From: Candidatus Mailhella merdavium
GTDB lineage: Bacteria; Desulfobacterota; Desulfovibrionia; Desulfovibrionales; Desulfovibrionaceae
Direction: 5' to 3'
DNA length: 64,000 nucleotides
NCBI GenBank assembly: GCA_019119045.1
Contig: DWXS01000031.1
Coordinates: 28,615-92,614 of the forward strand
Shown: positions 52,541-61,443 of the stretch, piece by piece
Layout: every line of letters starts with the position of its first letter
How positions within the stretch are numbered: the first letter of the stretch is position 1
Program-made: the position numbers and the translations under genes
Notes under the pieces: generated by a model
What the model was told of the DNA's origin: nothing
Seen by the model: the letters and a program-made list of their open reading frames with translations, nothing else
Database searches by the model: none

Positions 52541-53533
52541 ATGCGACGTTCCATCAAGATTCTTCTGCTGCTCGGCGTGCTTGCCGCCACGGCCGGACTG
52601 GTTCTTTTCGTTCCGTCCCCACGCTCCGCAGACGAGTTTGTGATTTACGGCAATGTGGAACAGCGTCACATAGCTCTTGCCTTTGAACACGGCGGCCGCA
52701 TCGCGGATATGGCTGCGGAAGAAGGGGATCGCGTCCGCAAAGGGCAGCTTGTTGCCCGACAGGACAGGAGTGCGCTGGAACTTCAGGAACGACAGGCCGC
52801 CGCAAAACTGGCTGCGCTGGAGCAGGCCGCACTGCGTCTGAAAAACGGCTCGCGCCCGGAAGAGATTGCCCAGGCGCAGGCGGCGGTAGATTCGGCCGCG
52901 GCGCAGGCCGACTTTGCCGAACGGCAGTATCGGCGTATGGAAAGTCTGGCCGGAAAGGAACGCGCCGTAAGCCAGCAGGATCGGGAAAGCGCACGCTCTG
53001 CGCGGGACGTGGCGGCCGCGGCGCTGGAAGAAGCGAAAAAATCGCTGGAACTGCTGCAACTCGGCCCGAGAGATGAAGATATTGCCCAGGCAGAGGCCGA
53101 AGTAGAGGCAGCCAGAGCAGCTCTGGCCATCATCCGGCGCGATCTCGCTCAGTGCGATCTGAAGGCCCCCTGCGACGCGCTGATCCGCTCCCGCCTGCTG
53201 GAACCCGGCGATATGGCCTCCGCACAGACGCCCGTCTTTCAGCTGCTCATCGACAGCCCCAAATGGATACGCGCCTATGTTCCTGAAGCCGGGCTCGGCC
53301 GTCTCCACCCGGGAGACTCCGCGCTGGTGTACTGCGACAGCTTTCCGGAGCGTCCCGTTTCCGGAACGGTGGGATATATTTCCGCCATTGCGGAATTTAC
53401 GCCCAAGGCCGTCCAGACGGAGGAACTGCGCACCTCGCTGGTCTATGAAGTCCGCATTGTGGTGGACGATCCGGACGACACGCTGCGCCTCGGCATGCCC
53501 GTGACCGTGCGCTTCGATCAGAAAAGCAGGTAA
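52541..53533 (+). CDS. HlyD-family periplasmic adaptor (YbhG-like)
   Basis: A 330-residue protein with one N-terminal membrane helix or signal anchor (SIKILLLLGVLAATAGLVLFV). A biotinyl-lipoyl-like half follows (IALAFEHGGRIADMAAEEGDRVRKGQLVA). A long alpha-helical hairpin (about 85-190, Ala/Glu-rich with repeated AQAEAEVEAARAAL) is closed by APCDALIRSRLLEPGDMAS. A beta-barrel C-terminus ends LGMPVTVRFDQKSR. It links the inner-membrane ABC exporter to an outer-membrane channel. GAGGAAAG precedes the ATG. The next gene starts 5 bp after its stop. Confidence 0.92.
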   Translation: MRRSIKILLLLGVLAATAGLVLFVPSPRSADEFVIYGNVEQRHIALAFEHGGRIADMAAEEGDRVRKGQLVARQDRSALELQERQAAAKLAALEQAALRLKNGSRPEEIAQAQAAVDSAAAQADFAERQYRRMESLAGKERAVSQQDRESARSARDVAAAALEEAKKSLELLQLGPRDEDIAQAEAEVEAARAALAIIRRDLAQCDLKAPCDALIRSRLLEPGDMASAQTPVFQLLIDSPKWIRAYVPEAGLGRLHPGDSALVYCDSFPERPVSGTVGYISAIAEFTPKAVQTEELRTSLVYEVRIVVDDPDDTLRLGMPVTVRFDQKSR

Positions 53534-53538
53534 ACGCC

Positions 53539-55365
53539 ATGACCTCCGCAGCCAGAGTGGAAGCCCGGGGACTGCGCAAATGTTTCGGCGTCCGGCATTC
53601 CCGTCAGCCCGTCGTCGCGCTGAAGGGAGTGGATCTGCTCGTCCCCGCCGGGGCCCTGGTCGCACTGGTGGGGCCGGACGGCGCGGGAAAAACCACCCTC
53701 ATGCGCATGATCTGCGGCTTCCTCAGCCCCGACGGCGGCACGCTGAGCGTCCTCGGGGTGGACGCGGCCCGCAATCCCGCACAGGTTCAGGCGGGCATCG
53801 GCTACATGCCCCAGCGTTTCGGCCTGTACGAAGATCTGACCGTACTTGAAAATCTGGAACTTTACGCCGATCTGCACGGCCTTCCCCGGGAGGATCGAAA
53901 AAAACGTCTGCCCTATCTGCTGAACATGACGGATCTGGACAAATTCGGGGACAGACAGGCGGGCAGACTCTCCGGCGGCATGAAACAGAAGCTGGGGCTG
54001 GCCTGTGCCCTTGTCCGTTCCCCCGAGCTGCTCCTGCTGGACGAGCCTTCCGTAGGTGTCGACCCTCTTTCCCGTCAGGAACTGTGGACGGTGCTGCTCG
54101 ATCTTGTGCGCAGTGAACGGCTCAGCGTACTGGTCAGCACGGCCTACATGGACGAGGCAGAACGCTGCGATTTTGTGTATGTACTGGATGAAGGGGAGGT
54201 TCTGGCCCACGGAAGCCCGGAGGAACTGCGCGCCTGCGCCTCCGGATGCTGTTACCGCTGCAGCCCCGAACCCGGCCTGCCGGCCAGAATTCTGCAGGCC
54301 GGACTCATCGACAATTCCGACCTGATAACGGACGCCGTGCCCGAAGGCGGAGGCGTGCGCTTCATCCTGCACTGCCCGGATAACAGGACAGACGAAGGGA
54401 CGAATGACGAGTCAGAAAAAAAAATCTTCTCGGAAGCGAAGGCTCGGGAAGAGGCCGCGCGCTGCGGCGGACGGGAAACAACGCCCGTTCCTGCCCGACT
54501 CGAGGACGGTTTCATGGTCATACTCCGGAAGCGAAGGGATGCAGAACAAAAGCTCCCTCTTGAACAGCCTCTGTCCACCCTTTCCGGGAGCGAAAGCACG
54601 CTGAAAGAAGTCCCGGATCGGGAAGCCGTAATTGAGGTGCGCGATCTGGTGCGCCGTTTCGGAAACTTTGTTGCGGTGAACAACACCAGTTTCAGCGTGG
54701 GCCGGGGGGAACTTTTCGGCCTGCTCGGCCCGAACGGAGCGGGAAAGACCACAACCTTCCGCATGCTGTGCGGTCTTCTGCCCGCAAGCGGCGGCATGCT
54801 GCGGGTGGCCGGGGTGGATCTGCGCAAGGCCAGGGCACAGGCACGCGAGCATCTCGGGTATGTGGCGCAGAAATTTTCCCTGTACGGCAGTCTTGACGTA
54901 CGACAGAATCTGGAATTTTTCGGCGGTGTATATGGTCTGCGAGGGAAGGCTCTGCATGATCGCATTGCCGAACTGCTCCGGGAGTTCGGTCTGGAAGGCC
55001 GGGAGCATGAGGCTTCAGGCAGTCTGCCCGGCGGCTACAAGCAGCGGCTGTCCATGGCCTGCGCCCTGCTGCACCGGCCGGGCATTCTGTTTCTGGACGA
55101 ACCCACCAGCGGCATAGACGTTCCGGCCAGACGTTCCTTCTGGAGGCGCATCACCGGGCTGGCCGCGCAGGGCACTACAGTGATCATCACCACCCATTTC
55201 ATGGAAGAGGCGGAATACTGCGACCGCATCCTTATCCAGGACGCGGGCCGTGTGCTGGAACTGGGTTCTCCGGCAGAAGTGCGCGCCCGCGCGGGCAACG
55301 CGCAAAACATGGAAGAGGCCTTCATCCGCATTGTGCGTCAGGCCAGAGAGGAGGGCGCGTCATGA
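53539..55365 (+). CDS. Tandem-ATPase ABC exporter subunit (YbhF-like)
   Basis: A 608-residue protein with two ABC domains. The first (about 5-235) has VGPDGAGKTTLMRMICG, LSGGMKQKLGLACAL and LLLDEPSVGVDP. The second (about 365-600) has LGPNGAGKTTTFRMLCG, LPGGYKQRLSMACAL and LFLDEPTSGIDVP. Between them lies a polar linker of about 120 residues with Ser/Glu/Lys-rich stretches. Duplicate ATPases in one chain are typical of the YbhF branch of ABC-2 exporters. It overlaps the first permease (ATGA). The likely substrate is a toxic small molecule; not determined. Confidence 0.94.
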   Translation: MTSAARVEARGLRKCFGVRHSRQPVVALKGVDLLVPAGALVALVGPDGAGKTTLMRMICGFLSPDGGTLSVLGVDAARNPAQVQAGIGYMPQRFGLYEDLTVLENLELYADLHGLPREDRKKRLPYLLNMTDLDKFGDRQAGRLSGGMKQKLGLACALVRSPELLLLDEPSVGVDPLSRQELWTVLLDLVRSERLSVLVSTAYMDEAERCDFVYVLDEGEVLAHGSPEELRACASGCCYRCSPEPGLPARILQAGLIDNSDLITDAVPEGGGVRFILHCPDNRTDEGTNDESEKKIFSEAKAREEAARCGGRETTPVPARLEDGFMVILRKRRDAEQKLPLEQPLSTLSGSESTLKEVPDREAVIEVRDLVRRFGNFVAVNNTSFSVGRGELFGLLGPNGAGKTTTFRMLCGLLPASGGMLRVAGVDLRKARAQAREHLGYVAQKFSLYGSLDVRQNLEFFGGVYGLRGKALHDRIAELLREFGLEGREHEASGSLPGGYKQRLSMACALLHRPGILFLDEPTSGIDVPARRSFWRRITGLAAQGTTVIITTHFMEEAEYCDRILIQDAGRVLELGSPAEVRARAGNAQNMEEAFIRIVRQAREEGAS

Positions 55366-56492
55366 TTTCCCTCTCCCGCATCCGCGCGCTTGTCCTCAAG
55401 GAAATACGGCAGATTCTGCGCGACGGCAGCAGCCTGCTGATCGGTCTGCTTCTGCCTGCCGTACTCATCTTCATTTTCGGCTACGGTATTTCCCTCGATC
55501 TGAAGAACGTGCCCATAGCCATTGTCATGGAAGACAATTCTCCCACGGCCCGCGACGCACTGGCCGGATTCCGGGGCACGGAGTATTTTTCCCCGGTACA
55601 GGCCTCCTCCATGGCGGAAGCGGAAGCGATGATGCGCCGACGCGAGGTGGACGCCATTCTGCGCATACGCAACGATTTCAGCGCAAATCTTCTTGCCGGA
55701 AAGGCCTCCGTGCAGCTCATCGTCCACGGTATCGACTCCACCAGCGCCAGCCTCGCCCAGAGCTACGCGGCTGCCGCGCTGGAGGAATGGGCCGCCCGCC
55801 TGAAGGATCGCGGCTCCGCACCGCTCTCCTCCCCTGCCTCGGCCTATGCGGAGCAACGCATCTGGTTCAATGCGGCCAATTCCAGCACATGGTATCTCGT
55901 CCCGGGGCTCATCGTGATCATCATCACGATCGTGGGGGCCTTTCTCACCTCGCTGGTCATGGCACGGGAATGGGAGCGCGGCACGCTTGAGGCCCTGTTC
56001 GCCTCGCCCGTGCGGCCGCTGGAAGTGCTGCTGGCCAAGATCATTCCCTATTTCGTCATAGGCATGGCCGGGCTGGGCCTATGCCTGCTGGCCGCGCGCT
56101 TTCTCTTCGATCTGCCCTTTGAAGGCTCTCTCCGGCTGCTGCTGATCAGTTCCATGTTCTATCTGCTGTCGGCGCTGGGCATGGGACTGCTCATTTCCGC
56201 CCTTACGCGCAGTCAGTTTCTGGCCGGACAAATCACCATTCTGGTCAGCTTTCTGCCCGCCGTACTGCTCTCCGGCTTTCTGTTCGATCTGCGCAACGTA
56301 CCGCCGCTCGTGCGCATCATCGGCCATCTTCTGCCCTCCACATATTACATGGATCTGCTGAAAACCCTGCTGCTGGCCGGAGACAATCTGCCGCTGGCCG
56401 TACGAAACTGCGGTATCCTCGCGCTGTATACCGTCATTTTCTTCCTCGGGGCCTTGCGCGCAAGCGGCAAAAAGCTGGAGCGGCGCACCTGA
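55362..56492 (+). CDS. ABC-2 type permease (YbhS-like)
   Basis: A 376-residue membrane protein. An N-terminal helix (DGSSLLIGLLLPAVLIFIFGYGISLD) is followed by a periplasmic domain of about 140 residues, then five helices. RALVLKEIRQILRD and the SLVMAREWERGTLEALFASPVRPLEVLLAKIIPYF block identify the ABC-2/YhhJ group. The start overlaps the ATPase stop. It forms a heterodimer with the following permease. Confidence 0.93.
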   Translation: MISLSRIRALVLKEIRQILRDGSSLLIGLLLPAVLIFIFGYGISLDLKNVPIAIVMEDNSPTARDALAGFRGTEYFSPVQASSMAEAEAMMRRREVDAILRIRNDFSANLLAGKASVQLIVHGIDSTSASLAQSYAAAALEEWAARLKDRGSAPLSSPASAYAEQRIWFNAANSSTWYLVPGLIVIIITIVGAFLTSLVMAREWERGTLEALFASPVRPLEVLLAKIIPYFVIGMAGLGLCLLAARFLFDLPFEGSLRLLLISSMFYLLSALGMGLLISALTRSQFLAGQITILVSFLPAVLLSGFLFDLRNVPPLVRIIGHLLPSTYYMDLLKTLLLAGDNLPLAVRNCGILALYTVIFFLGALRASGKKLERRT

Positions 56493-56535
56493 CGCCGTTT
56501 CGCGCATTTTCCGCTCATAAAGCCCGAACGGAGAT

Positions 56536-57651
56536 ATGTTCATGGAAAAAGCTGGAACAATCCTGTGGCGCATATTCTGCATGTGGCGCAAGGAACTGCT
56601 GGATCTTCTGAAAAATCCGGCCAACCGCATTGTGCTTCTGGCCCCGGTGATCGTTCAGAGCGTGGTTTTCGGCTACGCCGCCACCTATGATCTGAACGAC
56701 GCGCCCTATGCGCTCGTCGATCAGTCCGGAGGTGAAGCGGCCCGCGAACTTGTCGCCCGTCTGGACGGATCGGGGCTGTTCCGGCGCGTGGTTACCCCCG
56801 TCACCCCGGAGGGCATTGCCGAGGCCATGGACGCGGGCGACATTCTGCTGGGCATACAGATCGGACAGGATTTCGACAAACGGCTTTCCGCCGGGCAGGA
56901 TGCTCCTGTTCAGATTATCCTCGACGGACGAAACTCCACAACCGCGGCCGTCGCCCTGTCCGCCGTCAGTACGGTGATCGCGGAATTCAACGCCGCGCGC
57001 GGCGCCGTTCCGCCGCTTCAACTGGAATGGCGGGCCTGGTTCAACCCGAATCTGGAAACGCGCTGGAACATCATGTCCGGCATGATCGCTTCTCTGAGCC
57101 TCATGCAAATCATGATCCTCGCCGGGCTGTCCATCGCCCGCGAGCGGGAAGAAGGCACCTTCGATCAGCTCCTCGTCACGCCCCTGACCCCGACGGAAAT
57201 TCTTGTCGGCAAGGCCGTGCCCTCCGTGATTATCGGCATTCTGCTGTCCGGAGTAGTGCTGGGGATCTGCGTGTTCTGGTTCCGTATTCCGCTGGCCGGT
57301 TCCGTGGCCACTATCCTGCTCTGTCTCGCCGTTTTCTCCCTCTCCTCCGTCGGCATGGGGCTGTGCCTTTCCGCCGTGGCCAGAAATCTCCAGCAGGCCG
57401 TAGTCTATGCCTTTGTACTGCTCCTGCCCATGTTCCTCCTATCCGGCCTGGCCTCGCCCGTCTCCAGCATGCCGGAAGCTCTGCAAATCGCCACCTATGC
57501 CAATCCTCTGCGCTTCGCGCTGGTCTGCCTGCGCCGCGTCTACCTTGAAGGCGCGGGGCTTGCCGATATCGCCGTCAACTTCATTCCCATGCTGGCCGTG
57601 GCCGCCGTGACGCTGCCCCTTGCCGGGTGGTTGTTCCGCAACAGATCGTAA
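56536..57651 (+). CDS. ABC-2 type permease (YbhR-like)
   Basis: A 371-residue paralogue of the preceding gene. MWRKELLDLLKNPANRIVLLAPVIVQSVVFGYAATYDL starts the protein, a periplasmic domain follows, and SIAREREEGTFDQLLVTPLTPTEILVGKAVPSV is the ABC-2 cytoplasmic block. A GGAGAT box precedes the ATG; a second in-frame ATG is two codons on. It is the last gene of the exporter operon. No outer-membrane channel gene follows, so a TolC-like partner is expected elsewhere. Confidence 0.93.
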   Translation: MFMEKAGTILWRIFCMWRKELLDLLKNPANRIVLLAPVIVQSVVFGYAATYDLNDAPYALVDQSGGEAARELVARLDGSGLFRRVVTPVTPEGIAEAMDAGDILLGIQIGQDFDKRLSAGQDAPVQIILDGRNSTTAAVALSAVSTVIAEFNAARGAVPPLQLEWRAWFNPNLETRWNIMSGMIASLSLMQIMILAGLSIAREREEGTFDQLLVTPLTPTEILVGKAVPSVIIGILLSGVVLGICVFWFRIPLAGSVATILLCLAVFSLSSVGMGLCLSAVARNLQQAVVYAFVLLLPMFLLSGLASPVSSMPEALQIATYANPLRFALVCLRRVYLEGAGLADIAVNFIPMLAVAAVTLPLAGWLFRNRS

Positions 57652-57741
57652 ATCTTATATAGTTACCATTCTCATACTCCCTGCCGTCACATCTTCGCCC
57701 TCTGCCTCGCCTGTTCTTTTATGAAAAAGAATTTCAATTTC

Positions 57742-57770
57742 TTGACAAGCTACAGCTTGTTCCCTACAAG
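57742..57770 (+). promoter_or_regulatory. Sigma-70-like promoter of orphan unit
   Basis: A consensus TTGACA and TACAAG are separated by 17 bp. ACAAGCT-AC-AGCTTGT, a 7-2-7 palindrome, begins in the -35 and fills most of the spacer, so repressor binding is possible. Confidence 0.5.
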
Positions 57771-57776
57771 GAAATT

Positions 57777-57960
57777 GCCATTACCCCTCCTCACTTTGAC
57801 AAAAGGAGCATAAGACAGCCTGCCTCCGCGCAACGGAAACCTGAACAGCATACGGGCAGCGCGGGCCCTCAGGGCGAGCCGGATTAACGGGCCGGTTCCG
57901 CCACCCCATCCGGTCCTGCCGGACAATGAACCCGCCGCATATGCGGCGGGTTCATTGTTT
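57777..57960 (+). ncRNA. Candidate small RNA (about 180 nt)
   Basis: Defined by the promoter-like sequence upstream and the very strong terminator at its end. No ORF with a ribosome-binding site and recognisable product is seen between. The sequence did not match 6S, SRP or common riboswitch motifs by eye. The alternative is that it is only the 3' UTR of the exporter operon. Confidence 0.3.
57923..57960 (+). terminator. 36-bp perfect palindrome with T-tract
   Basis: Bases 57923-57958 are a perfect palindrome centred on GCAT|ATGC; the outer arm is ACAATGAACCCGCC. TT follows. It is the strongest hairpin in the window and would end transcripts from the exporter operon and from the orphan promoter. 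Confidence 0.8.
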
Positions 57961-58142
57961 AATCAGTGCGCCTGCCCTTCACTCTGGAAAAACGGAAAAA
58001 CTCGAAAATGTCCCGCTTTCTCTTTTTCCCACGGGGGAGGAAAGAGGCGCGTTCTTGTTTTTGTTCCCTTCATCGGCTACAAGGGGGCCATTCCAGAAAT
58101 CCGGGCGCACGCGCAGCCTCCTGACGCCCGGAAAGGCGTCCC

Positions 58143-60284
58143 ATGTCGTACTTTCTCTTCCTCCGCAACGTCACGCGCTTTCCGGCCTTCTGCCTTGTCG
58201 CGCTCTTGTCTGCGGGCTGCGCGGCCTCCGTCCTCCCCGCGTCGCACGCTGTACAGTCCGAAACGCAGGAAGAACTGCTCCGCCCCCATCCCGGCTATGT
58301 CCAGTGGCTGGAAAAACAGTCCATTCTCAACCAGAGCGACGAATTGATCGCCGTGGTTTCCGGCACGCCGCTGGTCTGGGGAGCTTCCGGCAGTTCCCGC
58401 AACCTTGCTCCGCTCCTGGAGGCAGCGGACGTGTGGCTGGATTTCGATCCCTCCGGCGCTGTTCTGGAAGGGAAAAAAGGGGGAAGCAGCCTCGCCGCGC
58501 TGCCCCGCACACTCCCCCCCCGCGTTCTGGCGGAACTGGGAATACGGGGGCTCCTTCTGTCCTCTGTGGCTGAAAACGCGGAAACCTGGAATCTTATATC
58601 GCCGGAAGGCACGTCGTCCGCTGAGGCGGACGCCGTCGTCGGGCTGCGCATGTCTCCTTCTGTTGCGGCGGAAGACGCCGTTGACGAGCCTTCGCCCGAT
58701 TACAGGCTTCTGGAAGAACTCTGCGCTCGGGACGGCCTGATTCTGGGAGGTGAAATTCTTCCCGGGGCAACCGGCATGGGCCCGGATTTCCGTCTCGCCT
58801 GCATGGGCTTTTCCCGCTATGCCGATCTGTACATGATGATCGAGGTCCCCCGCGAGGTATGGCCTCTACTGCCGCCTGCCGCTCTGCAGCCGGCTTCCGG
58901 CGACCCCGGGTTCGGACAGGACGTTGCCGCGCTCACCCCTGAAGTCACGGCTGCCCTTGTCGGGCGGGGAATTCTGCCTCCACCTTTTTCCCGGGACAAA
59001 CAGACGTTTCTTCCTCCCGGCGGTTGGGCGGCCACCTCCCCCTGGAAAGGAAGGGACGGCGTAACGCGACGCTGGCTTTACCGATATGCCGAATCTCCCC
59101 GTATCCTCCCGCTGCACTGGGACGCCCCCCGCGCGTCCGCCCGGAAGGCCCTTTCCGCCAGTATCATCCGGCAGGCGGGGCTGCTCCATCAACCCCTGCT
59201 GCGCGTACGGCTCGGCGATATGGCGGGACTGGAACCCGCCGTTCCGGGACACTTTTCCCGCGAGCCTGCCTGGATCGCGCTCAACGCCCTCTCCCGGGAC
59301 ATACGCCGTTACGGCGGCTGGTCGCTGCTCGGAGACTTCGTTCCTCCTTCCCTGCTGACGGACGTTCAGGAGCTGGGCGTTGATTTTGTTCCGGACAGCG
59401 TCACTTCCCCCGCTCTGGAATTTGCCCTGCTCACGGGAGACACGGCCCCTCTGCGCCGGAATCTGGACGAGTCGCTCCAGAGCGGCGTGGATCATGCCCG
59501 CCTCTGGCGGAGTACGCCCACACGCGCCCTGCCGCTCGGTTCCCGCTGGTTGCACCTCGAATCCGACTCCGTACGGAAAGAGCTTGAAACCATATCCCCG
59601 TTGTGGGCGGCCCGAACTCTGAAACTTGCTCCCTCCGGCCCCATGCTGCTGGCTTCTGCCCCCAGTGTGGCCGCTGCGGCCGCCGCACGGGTTCAGGACA
59701 CGGCTCCGGGTTCTTCCGCTCCGGTGAATATTCATCTGCTTCAGGTGGCCTTCCGTGCCTTTCTGCCCGGAATGCTCACACTCTCCGGCCATGATCTCAG
59801 CGGTACGGTTCAGGAACGTCCGATTGCGGATGCAGACGCCAGAACGCTGCCTTCAGCCTGGAACATACACGGCGGACACGGCTTTTCTTCCGGCGGACTG
59901 CCTGCGGGATCAAGCTATCCGCCTCTGACCGTACAGCAGAGCATGCCGGATTCCTTTGCCTCACGCCTGAAGGAACTGCTGTGCCTGCGCAGGGAATGCG
60001 GTATTGCCCGGGGAATATTTCTGGGCAGAGCCGAAACGGGAGAAGGTGAAGACTCCGGCGGCACTGTCGCCTGCGTCAGCCGCCTTCCCGACAACTCGAT
60101 GCTGCTTGTAGCAGGCAACTTTTCCCCCGTTTCTCACGTTTCCCCTCTCCGTCTGCCGGAAGGAACAGAGGCTCTGCGGGCCGAAGACATGATAAGCGGG
60201 CGGGGCGTGGCCGTCGGAGGGAGAAATCTGCGCCTCCATATGGCCCCCTGGGGCTTTCGAGTCGTCCGGCTTTTCGTTCACTGA
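58143..60284 (+). CDS. Large lipoprotein with amylase-like (GH13-type) C-terminus
   Basis: A 713-residue protein with a lipoprotein signal (FPAFCLVALLSAGC; lipobox LSAGC, cysteine at about 23). I recognise no close family. The overall flow suggests a degenerate TIM barrel: MGPDFRLACMGFSRYADLYMMIEVP in the middle, FLPGMLTLSGHDLSGT resembling the end of a GH13 barrel, then SRLKELLCLRRECG and a C-terminal beta region (NSMLLVAGNFSPVSHVSPLRLP...LHMAPWGFRVVRLFV) like the closing sandwich of amylases and trehalose synthases. The canonical catalytic blocks (DxxxNH, GxRxD, ExW) are not visible. Membrane anchoring fits an envelope role. The start has GGAAAGG upstream. Confidence 0.6.
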   Translation: MSYFLFLRNVTRFPAFCLVALLSAGCAASVLPASHAVQSETQEELLRPHPGYVQWLEKQSILNQSDELIAVVSGTPLVWGASGSSRNLAPLLEAADVWLDFDPSGAVLEGKKGGSSLAALPRTLPPRVLAELGIRGLLLSSVAENAETWNLISPEGTSSAEADAVVGLRMSPSVAAEDAVDEPSPDYRLLEELCARDGLILGGEILPGATGMGPDFRLACMGFSRYADLYMMIEVPREVWPLLPPAALQPASGDPGFGQDVAALTPEVTAALVGRGILPPPFSRDKQTFLPPGGWAATSPWKGRDGVTRRWLYRYAESPRILPLHWDAPRASARKALSASIIRQAGLLHQPLLRVRLGDMAGLEPAVPGHFSREPAWIALNALSRDIRRYGGWSLLGDFVPPSLLTDVQELGVDFVPDSVTSPALEFALLTGDTAPLRRNLDESLQSGVDHARLWRSTPTRALPLGSRWLHLESDSVRKELETISPLWAARTLKLAPSGPMLLASAPSVAAAAAARVQDTAPGSSAPVNIHLLQVAFRAFLPGMLTLSGHDLSGTVQERPIADADARTLPSAWNIHGGHGFSSGGLPAGSSYPPLTVQQSMPDSFASRLKELLCLRRECGIARGIFLGRAETGEGEDSGGTVACVSRLPDNSMLLVAGNFSPVSHVSPLRLPEGTEALRAEDMISGRGVAVGGRNLRLHMAPWGFRVVRLFVH

Positions 60285-60723
60285 CGCGGACAAGTCCGGA
60301 ACGACAGCCCCTCCCTTCTTTGTCCGGAAAGTCGACTGCTCATCTTGCTGAAGAACGATGGGCCGAAGAACAATTTTGCCGGAACAATCCGTTCCCTCTC
60401 TGTTTCTGCGCGTGTCTCTCCGCACGCCGGACGTATCGGCCAGACGCGCCAGGCGTTCATGTCGGCCGCTCGTATCAGCCCTCGTGTCAACCCCCGCATC
60501 AGTCGGACGCGACGAATCGCATCGGCCGCCTCATGCAGGCGACCCGGGATTCTGTCTTTCCCGGGTGATTTTCAAAACGCCTCAAGAAGCGTATCGGAAG
60601 AATCGACGCAACAAAAACCCTTCCGTCTGCGCAGAGGATTCCCGACATTTCGGCAGGGGCCTTTCCTTTCAATGCCGATCCGTCCCCTCCTGTACAGCGG
60701 ATTAACCGCACAGAGGATATTCG
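60285..60723. other. Gap between lipoprotein and PAP2 genes
   Basis: About 440 bp, GC-rich, with a small GGAC-AA-GTCC hairpin right after the stop. Overlapping small ORFs in three frames have no recognised features. No clear promoter was found. Confidence 0.45.
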
Positions 60724-61443
60724 ATGACGTTTTCCCGTTACCCCGGCCCCCTCAATGCCTGCCCCGGATACAGATGGAAACTCCATACCCTTCTGCTGAC
60801 TCCGCTGCTGCTTATTATCATCTTCATCATGCTGACCCACGGGGTCTGGGGTGAGGAAGTGCGCCTGTATTACCTGGCCGCACGTCAGGCTCTGCCTTCT
60901 CTGGTGCAACCGGTGCAGCTTTTTACCGATATGGCCGCGCCTTTCCTCTATTTTCTGTATCTGGTGATCCTGCTCCGCTCCGTTCTCCCGGCGGGCCGCT
61001 TCGGCTTTCGGGATGAAGCGCGCCGGACTGAAGGAAAAATGCTGTTCTGTCGCCTTATTTTCTTCGGCTTCCTGCTGCTCTTCCTCGCTACTGCGCTGCT
61101 CAAGGTCAGTCTGGGCATGCCCCGTCCGGGCGAAGCCTGGCCGCCGCATTTCTTCAGCCTTGAAGACGCCTATCACAGCTTCCCTTCCGGACACACTACG
61201 GAAATCGTGTCCATAACCCTGCCGCTGGCCTTTTTCTTCCGTAAAAAAAGCGTGTATATTGCCCTTGCGCTGTTTATCGCGCTTGTGGGATACTCCCGCA
61301 TCTGGCTCGGATGGCATCATCCGATCGATATTCTCGCGGGCATGCTCTGGGGCGGGCTTATTGCCCGCGTCATCTGTTGCAGCCCGTATTCCGGATCTGT
61401 GCCGGAATCCACGACTCCCGTCCGTTTCAAGGAGCAGGCATGA
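60724..61443 (+). CDS. PAP2-family membrane phosphatase
   Basis: A 239-residue protein with six predicted helices. The three PAP2 phosphatase motifs are visible: KVSLGMPRP (K-x6-RP), FPSGH (PSGH) and SRIWLGWHHPIDI (SR-x5-H-x3-D). This group includes undecaprenyl-pyrophosphate phosphatases and the lipid A phosphatases LpxE/LpxF. Its stop overlaps the ATG of an ArnT-like transferase, favouring lipid A or carrier-lipid dephosphorylation. The exact substrate cannot be read from sequence. Confidence 0.92.
   Translation: MTFSRYPGPLNACPGYRWKLHTLLLTPLLLIIIFIMLTHGVWGEEVRLYYLAARQALPSLVQPVQLFTDMAAPFLYFLYLVILLRSVLPAGRFGFRDEARRTEGKMLFCRLIFFGFLLLFLATALLKVSLGMPRPGEAWPPHFFSLEDAYHSFPSGHTTEIVSITLPLAFFFRKKSVYIALALFIALVGYSRIWLGWHHPIDILAGMLWGGLIARVICCSPYSGSVPESTTPVRFKEQA

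Larger units (their letters stand above)
57652..58142. other. Gap with an apparent orphan transcription unit
   Basis: About 490 bp. It has a promoter-like sequence (57742-57770) and a strong terminator (57923-57960) about 190 bp apart with no convincing ORF between them, then about 180 bp leading to the lipoprotein gene. See the candidate RNA entry. Confidence 0.5.

Noticed and set aside
57777-57960. Candidate small RNA as 6S or SRP RNA
   Set aside because: The length is right for 6S, but the 5' and 3' ends do not pair into a closing stem and the conserved SRP apical motif is missing.
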